From: Desulfarculus sp.
GTDB lineage: Bacteria > Desulfobacterota > Desulfarculia > Desulfarculales > Desulfarculaceae
Assembly (NCBI GenBank): GCA_016218705.1
Contig: JACRDC010000041.1
Coordinates: forward strand, 1-63,321
Length of the DNA: 63,321 bases
Direction: 5' to 3'
The position numbers and the translations under genes are program-made. Positions 53,761 through 62,909 of the stretch are shown in pieces (position 1 is the stretch's first letter; the number at the start of each line of letters is the position of its first letter). The notes below the pieces were generated by a model that saw only the letters and a program-made list of their open reading frames with translations, was not told the origin of the DNA and did not search any database.

Positions 53761-54779
53761 ATCTGGACCCACCTTTCGAACTGCTGGTACTTGCGGCTGC
53801 CGTAGACCATCAGCCCCTCGCTCTTGAACACGATGAAGGCGCACAGGATCACCGCGTAGACGGCGATGCGCAGGGTGCCGAAGTCGCGCAGGAGCTCGCT
53901 GATAGGCACCAGGAGCAGGCAGCCCAGCACCGGCCCGGCCAGGGTGCCGCCGCCGCCCACCACGGTGGCCGCGATGGGGATGATGGAGAAGTCCAGCGCG
54001 AACTGGCTGATGCCGGCCCACATGTAGAGGTGGCTGAGCATGGCCCCGCCCAGGCAGCCCATGGCGCTGGCGATGAACACCCCCAGGGCCTTGAACGTGA
54101 TGATGTTGATGCCGCTGGCCTTGACCGCCTGGTCGTTGTCCTTGACGCCGCGGAAGACCAGGCCCACGTCCTCGTTGACCAGGCGGCGCAGCCCAAAGAG
54201 GATGATGAGCACCGCCCCCAGCAGCACGTACATCTCCACCCACTTGTTGGGTAGCCCCGCCACGCCCAGGATACCGTCGGTGCCGCCGAAGATGTCCAGG
54301 GCCTCGATGACCCGCGCGGCCAAGAGCGGGAACATCAGGCTGACAATGGCGAAGTAGACGCCCCGAAGCGGCAGGCAGGGCCACAAGAGCAGGGTGCAGA
54401 TGCCCCCGCCCAGGATGGTGGCCAGGGGGATGGTTAGTATGGGCGGCAGGCCCAGGTGGGTGTTCAAGAGGGCGGCGGTGTAGGCGCCGATGCCGATGTA
54501 CAAGGCCCCGCCCAGACTGACCAGACCCACGAAATGGGCCAGGAAGTCGAAGCTGATGGCCAAGAGCGAGTAGATGCAGATGATGGAGAGCACCTTCTGC
54601 CAGTAGGGCACGGCGCTGAACATCAGGGGCAAGAACACCAGGCCGCCGATCAAGAGCAGGCGAGGGGCCACCAGATAGGTTATCTCGCGCCAGGAGCTGA
54701 CCGCGTACACACCGTCGGTGCGCACCTTGATGCCACGGTCCACGCGCTCCTTGCGCCGCGATTGCATTACGGCTTCCAT
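53757..54779 (-). CDS. livM: Branched-chain-type ABC transporter permease (LivM)
   Basis: 340 residues, about nine membrane helices. The N-terminal tail (1-35) is Arg-rich and cytosolic. The core shows GLVSLGGALYIGIGAYTAAL and the EAA-like loop GVKDNDQAVKASGINIITFK. Its start is one base after the livH stop region, and its stop overlaps livG. Confidence 0.9.
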   Translation of the reverse strand: MEAVMQSRRKERVDRGIKVRTDGVYAVSSWREITYLVAPRLLLIGGLVFLPLMFSAVPYWQKVLSIICIYSLLAISFDFLAHFVGLVSLGGALYIGIGAYTAALLNTHLGLPPILTIPLATILGGGICTLLLWPCLPLRGVYFAIVSLMFPLLAARVIEALDIFGGTDGILGVAGLPNKWVEMYVLLGAVLIILFGLRRLVNEDVGLVFRGVKDNDQAVKASGINIITFKALGVFIASAMGCLGGAMLSHLYMWAGISQFALDFSIIPIAATVVGGGGTLAGPVLGCLLLVPISELLRDFGTLRIAVYAVILCAFIVFKSEGLMVYGSRKYQQFERWVQI

Positions 54780-54780
54780 G

Positions 54781-55647
54781 TCAGACCCTTTCCTCCAGCT
54801 CCTTCTGCCGGCCGAACAGACCGCTGGGCCGGGATATCAGGGTGACGATGATGGCCAACAGCGCCACCACCACCTGGAAGTGGGGACCCATCCAGGCCGT
54901 GGTGAGTATCTGCGCGAAGCCGATGATGAAGGCCGCCAGGACGGCCCCGGTCCAGGAGCCCAGGCCGCCCACGATGCACACCGCCACGGCCATGATGAGC
55001 ACATGGTAGCCGCTCTCCACCACGATGTTGCCCAAGGGCAAGAGCACCAGGGCCGCCAGGCCGGCCATGACCGCGCCCAGGGCCATGGAGAAGACGGCCA
55101 TGCGGTCGCTGTCTATGCCCAGGGTGAGCGCCGCGCGCTCGTCTTGGGCCATGCCCTTCAAGGCCAGGCCCAGCTTGGTGTGGTTGACAAAGAGCCACAG
55201 CCCGCCCACCAACAGCGCCCCCAAGAGGATCACCAGCAGGCGGTGGAAGTCCACGGTCACGCCCAGGATGTCCACGCTGCCCTGGGCGAAGACCGGCAGG
55301 GTCAGGGTGGTGCCCTTTAGCCCACCCCAGCGCAGGCCCTCCAGGATGGCCAGGCCGATGGCGTAGGAGGCGATGATCTCGCTGATGGCCATGCCCCGGA
55401 TGCGCACCAGGATGAAGTTGTAGGTGGCCGCCCCCACCAGGGCGATCAGGCCCAGGGAGATGAGCATGGCCACGGGGTAGGGCAGGCCCAGGCGGTTGAG
55501 CAACAGCCAGGTGATGAAGCCCACCGTGACGTACAGCGAGCCGTGGGCGAAGTTGGGCAGGCGGCTGACCCCGTAGACCAGGGTGAAACCCAGGGCCATC
55601 AGGGCTAGGGAGACGCTGTTGATGAGGCCGTAGATCAGGATTTCCAT
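54781..55647 (-). CDS. livH: Branched-chain-type ABC transporter permease (LivH)
   Basis: 288 residues from the ATG at 55647; the upstream extension is Arg-rich and unlike the family. The core shows VYGVSRLPNFAHGSLYVTVG and the EAA loop GMAQDERAALTLGIDSDRMA. About eight membrane helices. It is separated from livK by 81 nt containing a strong hairpin. Confidence 0.92.
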   Translation of the reverse strand: MEILIYGLINSVSLALMALGFTLVYGVSRLPNFAHGSLYVTVGFITWLLLNRLGLPYPVAMLISLGLIALVGAATYNFILVRIRGMAISEIIASYAIGLAILEGLRWGGLKGTTLTLPVFAQGSVDILGVTVDFHRLLVILLGALLVGGLWLFVNHTKLGLALKGMAQDERAALTLGIDSDRMAVFSMALGAVMAGLAALVLLPLGNIVVESGYHVLIMAVAVCIVGGLGSWTGAVLAAFIIGFAQILTTAWMGPHFQVVVALLAIIVTLISRPSGLFGRQKELEERV

Positions 55648-55667
55648 GCCGGGTACCTTTCGCGAAG

Positions 55668-55695
55668 GGCGCCGCCGTGCTTGGCGGCGGCGCCC
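55668..55695 (-). terminator. Hairpin between livK and livH
   Basis: GGGCGCCGCC pairs with GGCGGCGCCC, loop of 8 nt. There is no T-run, so it is more likely an attenuator or mRNA stabiliser that keeps livK mRNA more abundant than livHMGF. Confidence 0.5.
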
Positions 55696-55728
55696 GCCAC
55701 CGGCTTCAGCCGTCATGCTGGTTCAGGG

Positions 55729-57024
55729 CTACTTGGCGTCCTTCATCCAGGGGGGCAGCAGTATCTCGCCCGTGGCGATCTTGGGCGGGAAGACCACCAC
55801 GCGCTTGCCGGCCTGCCACTGGAAGATGGTGCCCACGGCTCCCTCCTGGGGGTCCAGGCTGGGGATGACCTGGTGGGTCTTGGGGTCGAACTTGACGCGG
55901 CCATAGACGCCCATCAGGTCGGTGGCCTTCATGGCCTCCACCAACTTGTCGCTGTCCATGCTGCCGGCGCGCTCGATGGCGTCCTTAAGGGTGTAGACGG
56001 CCATGTAGCTAGAGGAGGCGCCGTAGCCCTCGGGCTCCACGCCCCACATCTTCTGGTAGGCCTCCACGAACTTCATGGTCCAGGGGGTGGCCTGGCTAGG
56101 GGCGTTGCCAGCGTTGACCACGTTGGCCAGGCAGTACTCGCCCTTGCCCTCGGTGGCGGCCCAGAAGCTGGGCTGCTCGGCGGCGGAGATGATGGAGCCG
56201 AAGGGCAGGGCCGGTATCTTCATGTCATGCCATTGCTTGAGCAGGATGGAGGTCTCGGGCATGTCCATCCAGATCAGGATGACCTGGGCCTGGGCGTTTT
56301 TGGCCTTGGACAGGCCCAGGGAAAAATCGGTAGCCCCGGTGGGATAGACCTCGGGAGGCAGGACCTTCCAGCCCTTGTCGGCCATGACCTTGGCGATGAT
56401 GCCACCGCCGGCCCGGGCGTGGGCCACGTCCTGGACCATGATGGCCAGGCGCTCCAGCTTGTATTTCTTGCCGATCTGCTCCAGGCAGGGGATGATCTCG
56501 CCGCTGACCATCCACTTGGCCTCGCCGGAGATGCGGAACAGGTACTTGAACTGGTCGGGGTTCTGGGCCACGGTCTCGCCGTACTTGGGCGTCAGCGAGC
56601 CGCTGGTGAGGATGCTGATCTTCTTGGCCTTGGCGATGAGCGGCATGGCCGCCAGGGCCGCCTCGGAGCGCACCGGCCCGCCCACGATGAAGTCGGCCTT
56701 CTTCTCCAACAGGAGCTTCTCCACGCCCAGGAGGGCCTCGGATACCGGCACGCCGGGCTCCAGGTCGCGGGTGTCTATCACCTCCACGCTGAAAGGCCGC
56801 GTCTCGTTGCCGACCTTCACCCCGCCCGCGGCGTTGATCTCGCTCACGGCCAGCTTGATGCCGCGCTCGGCGTCCCAGCCGTAGAGAAAGGCCGTGGACA
56901 GGGGGCAGCCCAGGACGATGGGCTGGGCGGCCTGGGCGGCCGGGGCGGCCAGCAGGGGCGCCAGCATAAGCAGGCAGGCCGCCAGGACCGGCAATAGAGA
57001 CATACGCGCCAGCAATTTTTTCAT
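55729..57024 (-). CDS. livK: Branched-chain-type ABC substrate-binding protein (LivK)
   Basis: 431 residues. The signal peptide (LLPVLAACLLMLAPLLAAPAAQA) has no lipobox spacing at its end. The mature part is a type-I periplasmic binding fold with GWDAERGIKLAVSEINAAGG, then FIVGGPVRSEAALAAMPLIA and ILTSGSLTPKYG. The length and second-lobe sequence fit binders of carboxylic acids or amino acids. It starts just after the small HTH gene stop, whose TGA lies in its ribosome-site region. Confidence 0.9.
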   Translation of the reverse strand: MKKLLARMSLLPVLAACLLMLAPLLAAPAAQAAQPIVLGCPLSTAFLYGWDAERGIKLAVSEINAAGGVKVGNETRPFSVEVIDTRDLEPGVPVSEALLGVEKLLLEKKADFIVGGPVRSEAALAAMPLIAKAKKISILTSGSLTPKYGETVAQNPDQFKYLFRISGEAKWMVSGEIIPCLEQIGKKYKLERLAIMVQDVAHARAGGGIIAKVMADKGWKVLPPEVYPTGATDFSLGLSKAKNAQAQVILIWMDMPETSILLKQWHDMKIPALPFGSIISAAEQPSFWAATEGKGEYCLANVVNAGNAPSQATPWTMKFVEAYQKMWGVEPEGYGASSSYMAVYTLKDAIERAGSMDSDKLVEAMKATDLMGVYGRVKFDPKTHQVIPSLDPQEGAVGTIFQWQAGKRVVVFPPKIATGEILLPPWMKDAK

Positions 57025-57028
57025 GGCC

Positions 57029-57229
57029 TCACTCCTCGTCGTCTGGGGTTCTGGAAGGCCGGTCCGGCGGGGCCACCGGTTCCAGGCCGTGGGTGGCCAA
57101 GAGCTTGGGCAGGTCCTGGGGCTCTATGCCCAGGATGCGGCAGGCCAGGTCCAAATCTCCCTTGGCGTGGTCCAGCACCTGCCGGATATGGCCCTTGCGG
57201 ACCTCGTTGAGCGGCTCGATGGTCGCCAT
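57029..57229 (-). CDS. Small Fis/NtrC-type HTH protein
   Basis: About 66 residues from the ATG at 57229; starts at 57241 or 57259 are equally possible because the GAGG sites are poorly spaced. The core RKGHIRQVLDHAKGDLDLAC then RILGIEPQDLPKLLA matches the Fis-type HTH that ends NtrC-like activators. There is no receiver or ATPase domain. It is the first gene of the liv operon, 4 nt before livK, and could modulate the operon or the neighbouring two-component system. Confidence 0.6.
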   Translation of the reverse strand: MATIEPLNEVRKGHIRQVLDHAKGDLDLACRILGIEPQDLPKLLATHGLEPVAPPDRPSRTPDDEE

Positions 57230-57421
57230 GGAAAGCGGCATACCTCGGTGACGGTTCATACCTATAGGGGCAAGAACCATGCCGCGGCCGGCTTGGCGGC
57301 GGCCCAAGGATGAATCACTGGAGGATTGGAGGGTTAAGGCCGGCGGTCAGCCCTGCCGGCCCTGATGGCCCCACGGGGCCGGCAAGCGGAACTGGCAAGG
57401 GGGTGGAAAGAAACTTTACAC

Positions 57422-58780
57422 CTAAACCTTGCGCAGGAGGCTGAAGTGCCCCATGCGCTTGCGCAGGGTGGGGCGGGAGATGCCCAGGGCGCGGGCGGTG
57501 GCCGAGATGTTCCAGTCGTTCTCGTTGAGGGCAAAGAGTATGTGCTGGTGCTCCACCTCCTCCAGGGTGGAGAGCTTGCGGCTGGGGGCCGGCGCCGGCT
57601 CGGACAGGGCCAGGGCCTCGGACACGGCCTCGGCCAGGAGCACCGGCCCCCGGGAGTCCATGGCCGCCTTGGTCAGCACGTTCTTCAGCTCGCGCACGTT
57701 GCCCGGCCAGGCATAGGCGGCCAGGCGGTCCATGGCTTGGCGTTCCACGCGGTTGACCCCGGTGCCCAGTTCCTCGTTTATGCGCGCCAGGAAATACTGC
57801 ACCAGCTTGGGCAAGTCGCCGGCGCGGTCACGCAAGGGGGGCACCTGGATGGTGACCACCTTGAGCCTGAACAACAGGTCCTGGCGGAAGCGCCCCTGCT
57901 GCACCAGTTCCTGGAGGTTGCGGTTGGTGGCGGCGATGATGCGGGCCTGGGAGCGCTGCACCTGGGTGCCGCCCACGCGGGTGAACTCGCGGTTCTCCAA
58001 AAAGCGCAAGAGCTTGGCCTGTAGGAGCAGGGGCAGCTCGCCTATCTCGTCAAAGAAGATGGTCCCCTGGCCGGCCAACTCCAGGCGGCCGCGCTTGTTC
58101 TCCACCGCGCCGGTGAAGGCCCCGCGCTCGTGGCCGAAGAGCTCAGACTCCATGAGGTTGCCCACCAGGGTGGTGCAGTCCACGGTCACGAAGGGCTGCT
58201 GGCCGTGCTGGGAGGAGTCGTGGATCACGCGGGCGATCAGTTCCTTGCCGCTGCCGGTCTCGCCGGTGATCAAGACCGTGGCCCGGTTGCGCGTGAGCAG
58301 GCCGATGGTCTTGAAGATGGCGTTCATCTCCCCGGTGTCGCCGATGATGCGCCGCCGGGCGTCGTGGACCAGGCTGGGGGCGATCACCGGCTGGTGGGCC
58401 AGGGTGGCGTCGGCGATGTGCAGGGCCTTGGCCACCACCCGGGCCAGGTCCGGGGCCTTCAAGGGCTTTTGCAGATAGTCGTAGGCCCCCAGGCGCATGG
58501 CCTCGATGGTGGTCTCCATGTCGTGGAAGGCGGTGATGACGATCACCTTGGCCTCGGGGTCCTGGCTGACGATGCGCGGCAGCAGCTCCAGGCCCGAGAT
58601 GTCGGGCAGCTTGATGTCCAGGATGATGACCGCCGGACGGCTGCGCCGCCACAAGTCCAGGCCGCCTTCGCCACTGCCGGCGGTCACGACCTCGTAACCC
58701 TGCTCCTTGAGGAACATCTCCAGGGATTCGCGCAGGGAGTCGTCGTCCTCCACGATCAGGATGGGCTTCACGCCTGGCAT
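57422..58780 (-). CDS. NtrC-family sigma54 response regulator
   Basis: 452 residues. The receiver has phosphoacceptor D55 (VIILDIKLPD) and acidic EDDD at 11-14. The sigma54 activation module has Walker A GETGSGKE, GAFTGAVENKRGRLE (the sigma54-contact loop is intact) and Walker B TIFFDEIGELP. A Fis-type HTH ends the protein (NWNISATARALGISRPTLRK). It overlaps the kinase gene by 13 nt, so the two form a pair. The liv operon upstream of it is the obvious target, but no sigma54 promoter is clear in 57230-57421. Confidence 0.93.
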   Translation of the reverse strand: MPGVKPILIVEDDDSLRESLEMFLKEQGYEVVTAGSGEGGLDLWRRSRPAVIILDIKLPDISGLELLPRIVSQDPEAKVIVITAFHDMETTIEAMRLGAYDYLQKPLKAPDLARVVAKALHIADATLAHQPVIAPSLVHDARRRIIGDTGEMNAIFKTIGLLTRNRATVLITGETGSGKELIARVIHDSSQHGQQPFVTVDCTTLVGNLMESELFGHERGAFTGAVENKRGRLELAGQGTIFFDEIGELPLLLQAKLLRFLENREFTRVGGTQVQRSQARIIAATNRNLQELVQQGRFRQDLLFRLKVVTIQVPPLRDRAGDLPKLVQYFLARINEELGTGVNRVERQAMDRLAAYAWPGNVRELKNVLTKAAMDSRGPVLLAEAVSEALALSEPAPAPSRKLSTLEEVEHQHILFALNENDWNISATARALGISRPTLRKRMGHFSLLRKV

Positions 58781-60387
58781 GGCAGCCTCATGATGAAGGC
58801 CACGCCGATGCCGTGGCGGCCCTTGACCGTCATGCCGCCGCCATGGGCCTCCAGGATGCGTTGGACGATGCTCAGGCCCAGGCCGGTGCCCCGGTTCTTG
58901 TTGGTGTAGAAGGGCGTGAAGAGGTTGTCGCGGGCCTCGGCGTCCAGGCCCTGGCCGTTGTCGTGCACGCCCAGCTCCACCCAACGGGCGCCTTGGTGGG
59001 CCACCTGGCGGGTCCACACGGTGATGCGTCCGCCGGCCTCCAGGCTCTCCAGGGCGTTGAGCATCAGGTTGAGCACCGCCTGCTCCATCTTGCCCAGGTC
59101 GGCCTCGGCCAGGGGCAGGCCGGCTGGGTGGCGCTGGCGCACGCGCACGCCCGCGGCCTGGATCTTGTCGGCCAACAGCTCCACGCAGTCCCGGGCGGCC
59201 AGGGACAAATCCACCGGCCCGGGCACGATGTTCATGGGCCGGGCCATGTCCAATAGCTGGTGCAGGATGCTGTCTAGGCGGGTCAGCTCGCGCACGGTCA
59301 TCTCCAGGCGCCGGCGGTCGAAGCCCTCCAGGTGCAGCTTGTCCTGCAGGATCATCATGTTCAGGGTGCAGGTGGACAGGGGGTTGCGTATCTCGTGGGA
59401 CAGCGAGGCGGCGATCTGGCCCACGTAGGCCATGCGCTCGTTTTCGCGCAGGCGGTTCTCCATGGCCACGCGTCCGCTGATGTCGCGGCAGATGCCAATG
59501 GTCACCGGCACCTGGCCCAGCTCCACCACCTTGTAACGCATCTCCGTGGGGGCCTCGGACAGGGGGCAGCCGGCCCGGGTGTACTCCATCTGCCCGCCCG
59601 GGGAGCGGCTGCTCAGAGCGCTGCGGAAGGCCTGGATGACCCGGGAGCGGCCTTCGCTGGTCACGAAGTCGGCGAAGGGCCGGCCGGCCACGTTCTCGGG
59701 GTCGGCCCCGTGCATGCGGCAAAAGGCGTGGTTGGCAAAGGCCACGCGCTCGCCTTGCACGATGAAGTAGCCGTCGTTGATCTCGTTGACCAGGGTCTTG
59801 TAGCGCTGCTCGCTCTCGGCCAACTCGGCGGTGCGTATGCGCACCGTGCGCTCCAGGCCCTGGGCGTGGGAGCGGATGGCCTTCTCGGCCATCTGCTGGA
59901 ACATGTCGGAGAAGCGGTGGATGGTGAAGGCCAGGCACTGGTTGAGAGGCTTTACGCACACCGGCAGCAAATGGGCCAACTCCGGCGCCTCCAGCCTCTC
60001 GACCACGATGGTGCGAAAAAGCTCGAAGGCCCTTTGCACATCGGAGAGCGGAAAGCCGGCCTGCAGACGCATCTGGGTGATGTGGCGGATGAACCTTTCT
60101 ATGCGCTCCAGGGCGCCGGAGTGCAGCACCTCCAGGTTGGCCCGGAAGGCCTCGTTGACGGTGACGTAAAGCTCGCTGGTGGGGCGCACGCTGTAGCTGG
60201 GCGAGAGGGTGGCCAGCCTGACGACCCACTCGTCAATAAGGTCGTCGGTCTGCTGGTCCAGCCACTGCAAAAAGGCCTGGTAGGCTGGCGACCCCTGGGG
60301 CAGGGCCAGGCTGGGCCGGGGCGGCAATCCAGTCTGTTGGTCAGGGGAGGACCGCGCGGTCGGTTCTGCTGGCCGGTCGGCTGGCAT
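58768..60387 (-). CDS. Cytosolic PAS histidine kinase with RsbR-like N-terminus
   Basis: 539 residues. The N-terminal helical part (about 35-185) resembles RsbR/globin-like sensor halves with no membrane helix. A PAS domain follows (about 190-312), then HisKA with phospho-H331 (SLSHEIRNPLST) and HATPase_c (VLNLMLNALESLEAGG; HDNGQGLDAEARDNLFTPFY; GTGLGLSIVQRI). With no membrane segments it should sense a cytosolic signal, perhaps the CoA ester made by the ligase. It is the first gene of the pair. Confidence 0.9.
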   Translation of the reverse strand: MPADRPAEPTARSSPDQQTGLPPRPSLALPQGSPAYQAFLQWLDQQTDDLIDEWVVRLATLSPSYSVRPTSELYVTVNEAFRANLEVLHSGALERIERFIRHITQMRLQAGFPLSDVQRAFELFRTIVVERLEAPELAHLLPVCVKPLNQCLAFTIHRFSDMFQQMAEKAIRSHAQGLERTVRIRTAELAESEQRYKTLVNEINDGYFIVQGERVAFANHAFCRMHGADPENVAGRPFADFVTSEGRSRVIQAFRSALSSRSPGGQMEYTRAGCPLSEAPTEMRYKVVELGQVPVTIGICRDISGRVAMENRLRENERMAYVGQIAASLSHEIRNPLSTCTLNMMILQDKLHLEGFDRRRLEMTVRELTRLDSILHQLLDMARPMNIVPGPVDLSLAARDCVELLADKIQAAGVRVRQRHPAGLPLAEADLGKMEQAVLNLMLNALESLEAGGRITVWTRQVAHQGARWVELGVHDNGQGLDAEARDNLFTPFYTNKNRGTGLGLSIVQRILEAHGGGMTVKGRHGIGVAFIMRLPCQA

Positions 60388-60658
60388 GCCGTTACCCTTA
60401 AATAACCCGTGGCGCCGGGGTGCAAGGGGCCGGCGCGGCCCCGGCGGCCACGTCAGCGTAGCTATAATCTAGCTTATTGAAAAATAATAACACAGGGCTC
60501 TGGCGGCCGGCAAGGCCCACCGCCCCCAGGCCCACCGCCCCCAGCCCCTGGCGGAATGGTGGACTGGCCGGTTGTGGATCGCCGCGCATAAATGCTATCT
60601 TTGATGCAACCGGTCGCGCCGGCGCGGTTGTCACAGTTGTGAAAGGCCTCTATCGCCC
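60388..60658. other. Intergenic region with tandem repeat
   Basis: No gene. Two perfect tandem copies of AGGCCCACCGCCCCC occupy 60513-60542. Divergent promoters for the kinase and the DHH gene should lie here; an A+T-rich patch at 60465-60495 is the likely one for the kinase. Confidence 0.6.
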
Positions 60659-61684
60659 ATGCCTCACGCCTCAGCCACGAACCGGCCCCGCAACATGGCC
60701 GAGCAGGTGCGCCGGCTGTTGTCCCTGTTCGGACCCGAGGACCGGGTGCTCATCTCCATCGCCGCCGATCCCGACGCCCTGGCCTCGGCCCTGGCCTTCA
60801 AACGCCTTTTGTGGCGGCGGGTGGCCGGGGTGACCATAGCCAGGGTCAACGAGATCAGCCGCCCCGACAACCTGGCCATGGTGCGCCTGCTCAAGATTCC
60901 CGTGGAGCCCCTGGCCAGCCTGCGCCCCGATGACTACAGCAAGCGGGTACTGGTGGACAGCCAGCCGCGCCACCACAAGGCCTTCGCCAGGGCGGCCCAG
61001 CACGTGGTCATAGACCACCACCCCCTGGGCGAGGAACTGGAAAGGGCCTGCTTCAGCGACATCCGCCCCCGCTACGGCGCCACGGCCAGCATCCTGACCG
61101 AGTACCTGCGGGCCGCCGGCATCAAACCCTCGGCCCGCCTAGCCACGGCCCTGGTCTATGGCATCAAGAACGACACGGCGGGCTTCCAGCGCCCCAGCCT
61201 GGAGCAGGACGTCAAGGCCTTCCAGTTTTTGTTCCCCAAGGCCAACCAGTCGGTGTTGCGCAACATTGAGTTCAGCGAGATGCGGCTGAAGGACCTGGAG
61301 GTGTTGCACCAGGCCCTGGAGGTCTACCTGGTGCGCCGGCACTGCATCTTCGCCCACCTGGGGCAGATCAAGAACCCCGACAATTTGGTGCAGATCGCCG
61401 ACTTTTTTCTCAAGGTGGACAGCGTGGACATGAGCGTGGCCAGCGGCGTGCACCACAACGGCCTGATAATCGTGGTGCGCAACGCCGGCCTGCGCAACAA
61501 CGCCGGCAAGCTGGTGGAGCAGGCCTTCGGCCACCTGGGCTCAGCCGGTGGGCACAAGTCCATGGCCCGCGCCGAGATACCACTGCCGGTCTTGCAGGAC
61601 CACCTGCGCGGTCTGGACCAAGAGGCCGTGGGCGAGTTCATCAGAAAAAGTCTGCAACGCCCCGCCGGCCGCTCCCGCAGCTAG
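60659..61684 (+). CDS. DHH/DHHA1 phosphoesterase, NrnA-like
   Basis: 341 residues. Motifs in order: ISIAADPDALASALA (about 33-47, DxD-type), VLVDSQPRHH (D100), VIDHHPLG (D119-H120-H121), and the DHHA1 motif GSAGGHKSMARAEI near 300. It is a Mn-dependent phosphodiesterase of the NrnA/RecJ-like superfamily that would cleave nanoRNA, pAp or cyclic dinucleotide products. The N-terminal first motif is AADPDALAS where relatives often have DADGLGS. The ATG at 60659 is preferred, with M13 as the alternative. Confidence 0.87.
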   Translation: MPHASATNRPRNMAEQVRRLLSLFGPEDRVLISIAADPDALASALAFKRLLWRRVAGVTIARVNEISRPDNLAMVRLLKIPVEPLASLRPDDYSKRVLVDSQPRHHKAFARAAQHVVIDHHPLGEELERACFSDIRPRYGATASILTEYLRAAGIKPSARLATALVYGIKNDTAGFQRPSLEQDVKAFQFLFPKANQSVLRNIEFSEMRLKDLEVLHQALEVYLVRRHCIFAHLGQIKNPDNLVQIADFFLKVDSVDMSVASGVHHNGLIIVVRNAGLRNNAGKLVEQAFGHLGSAGGHKSMARAEIPLPVLQDHLRGLDQEAVGEFIRKSLQRPAGRSRS

Positions 61685-62027
61685 CCGCCCGGAGAACGGC
61701 CCCGAGTTTTCAACGAAGTACAGGACCTGCTCAAAGGCGTCTTCTTCACCACGGCCGTAACCCACCTCTCCTGGAAATACCTGCCTGGCCAGGGGCCGGG
61801 CCAGCGGGCACCCAGCCGGAGCCGTCTGGCGCAGCTATTTAATAGCGCCTCAGAAACCTTGCATCTTGGCGCTTTTTTTGGAAACATGGGGCACCGCACG
61901 ACCCGCCGGCCCTCCGGCCTGTCGCTATCCGTTCCTTCCCACCTCGGGCGGGAGCCGTTTGACAGCCGGTGATGCCGCCACCCAGCAAGGCCGCCCGCGG
62001 GCCGCAACCGGGAAGAGCATTCGCCAT
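61685..62027. other. Intergenic region before ppsR
   Basis: 343 nt without a startable gene. One long open frame exists after the DHH stop but has no start codon. No clear promoter was seen. Confidence 0.45.
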
Positions 62028-62828
62028 ATGAGTCCCCCCAAGATTCAATTGCCGGTGCACGTGGTCTCCGACGCCACCGGCATCGCCGCCGAGCGCATGG
62101 CCCGTTCGGTGCTGGTGCAGTTCCACAAGCTCATCTCCCCCCACTTCATCCGCCATCCCTTCGTCAAGACCACCAAGGATCTGCGCCAGGTGCTGGACCA
62201 GGCCGAGGCGAACGGGGGCATCCTGGCCTACACCCTGGTGGACAAGAGCCTGAGGGCCTACCTGGAGCGGGAGGGCAAGAAGCGCGGCATCGAGATGGTG
62301 GACTTCCTGGGACCCATGCTGGGACAGATGATCTCCATGTTTCGGGTCAACCCCATCCTGGACAAGGGCCTCTTGCGCCGCATCCTGGGCGAGGCTTCCC
62401 TCAACCTGGCCGAGGCCATAGAGTTCACCCTGCGCCACGATGACGGCCAGGGACTGGAGACCCTGGGCCAGGCCGACGTCATCATCCTGGGGGTTTCGCG
62501 CACCTCCAAGACACCCACCAGCCTGTACCTGTCGTGCAACAACAACCTCAAGGTGGCCAACGTGCCCATCATCCTTGACATGGAGTTGCCCAAGAAGGTC
62601 TTCACCCTCAAGAAGCCCCACATGGTGGGCCTGACCATCGCCCCCGAGAAGCTCTGCACCATCCGCCGCAACCGTTTTCAACAGGCCAGGCTGAGCGCCT
62701 ACCACGACCTGGCCACGGTCAACCGCGAACTTAGCTACAGCCACGATATTTTCGGGCGCATCAAGGGCCTGCAGATCATTGACGTCAGCAACCGCTCCAT
62801 CGAGGCCGTGGCCAACCTGATCGCCTAG
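62028..62828 (+). CDS. ppsR: PEP synthetase / PPDK regulatory protein (kinase-pyrophosphorylase)
   Basis: 266 residues of the DUF299 family. VHVVSDATGIAAERMARSVL opens the protein, the P-loop is G155VSRTSKT162 and DMELPKKVFTLKKPHMVGLT follows. It phosphorylates and dephosphorylates a Thr of PEP synthase or pyruvate phosphate dikinase to switch gluconeogenic flux. GGAAGAG precedes the start. The malic enzyme fragment next to it also sits at the pyruvate node, so the two may belong together functionally. Confidence 0.93.
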   Translation: MSPPKIQLPVHVVSDATGIAAERMARSVLVQFHKLISPHFIRHPFVKTTKDLRQVLDQAEANGGILAYTLVDKSLRAYLEREGKKRGIEMVDFLGPMLGQMISMFRVNPILDKGLLRRILGEASLNLAEAIEFTLRHDDGQGLETLGQADVIILGVSRTSKTPTSLYLSCNNNLKVANVPIILDMELPKKVFTLKKPHMVGLTIAPEKLCTIRRNRFQQARLSAYHDLATVNRELSYSHDIFGRIKGLQIIDVSNRSIEAVANLIA

Positions 62829-62859
62829 GGCCAGCCCTCAAGGCAAGTACCAAATGAGC

Positions 62860-62887
62860 GGGCCGCCGGAATCGCTTCCGGCGGCCC
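62860..62887. terminator. Bidirectional terminator between ppsR and maeB
   Basis: A perfect 12-bp stem, GGGCCGCCGGAA with TTCCGGCGGCCC, loop TCGC, between convergent stops at 62828 and 62910. Confidence 0.75.
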
Positions 62888-62909
62888 GTGGCATTGACCA
62901 GGGGAGGCC

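Noticed and set aside
57320-57421. TTGCCAG-TTCCGC-TTGC upstream of the liv operon as a sigma54 promoter
   Set aside because: The invariant GG of the -24 element is absent (CC in its place) and the spacing is wrong.
61685-61972. Open frame continuing in phase after the DHH phosphoesterase stop (reads VFNEVQDLLKGVFFTTAVTH)
   Set aside because: There is no ATG, GTG or TTG with a ribosome site, and the later part is Arg/Ser-rich like noncoding G+C-rich DNA. Stop-codon readthrough cannot be supported from sequence alone.
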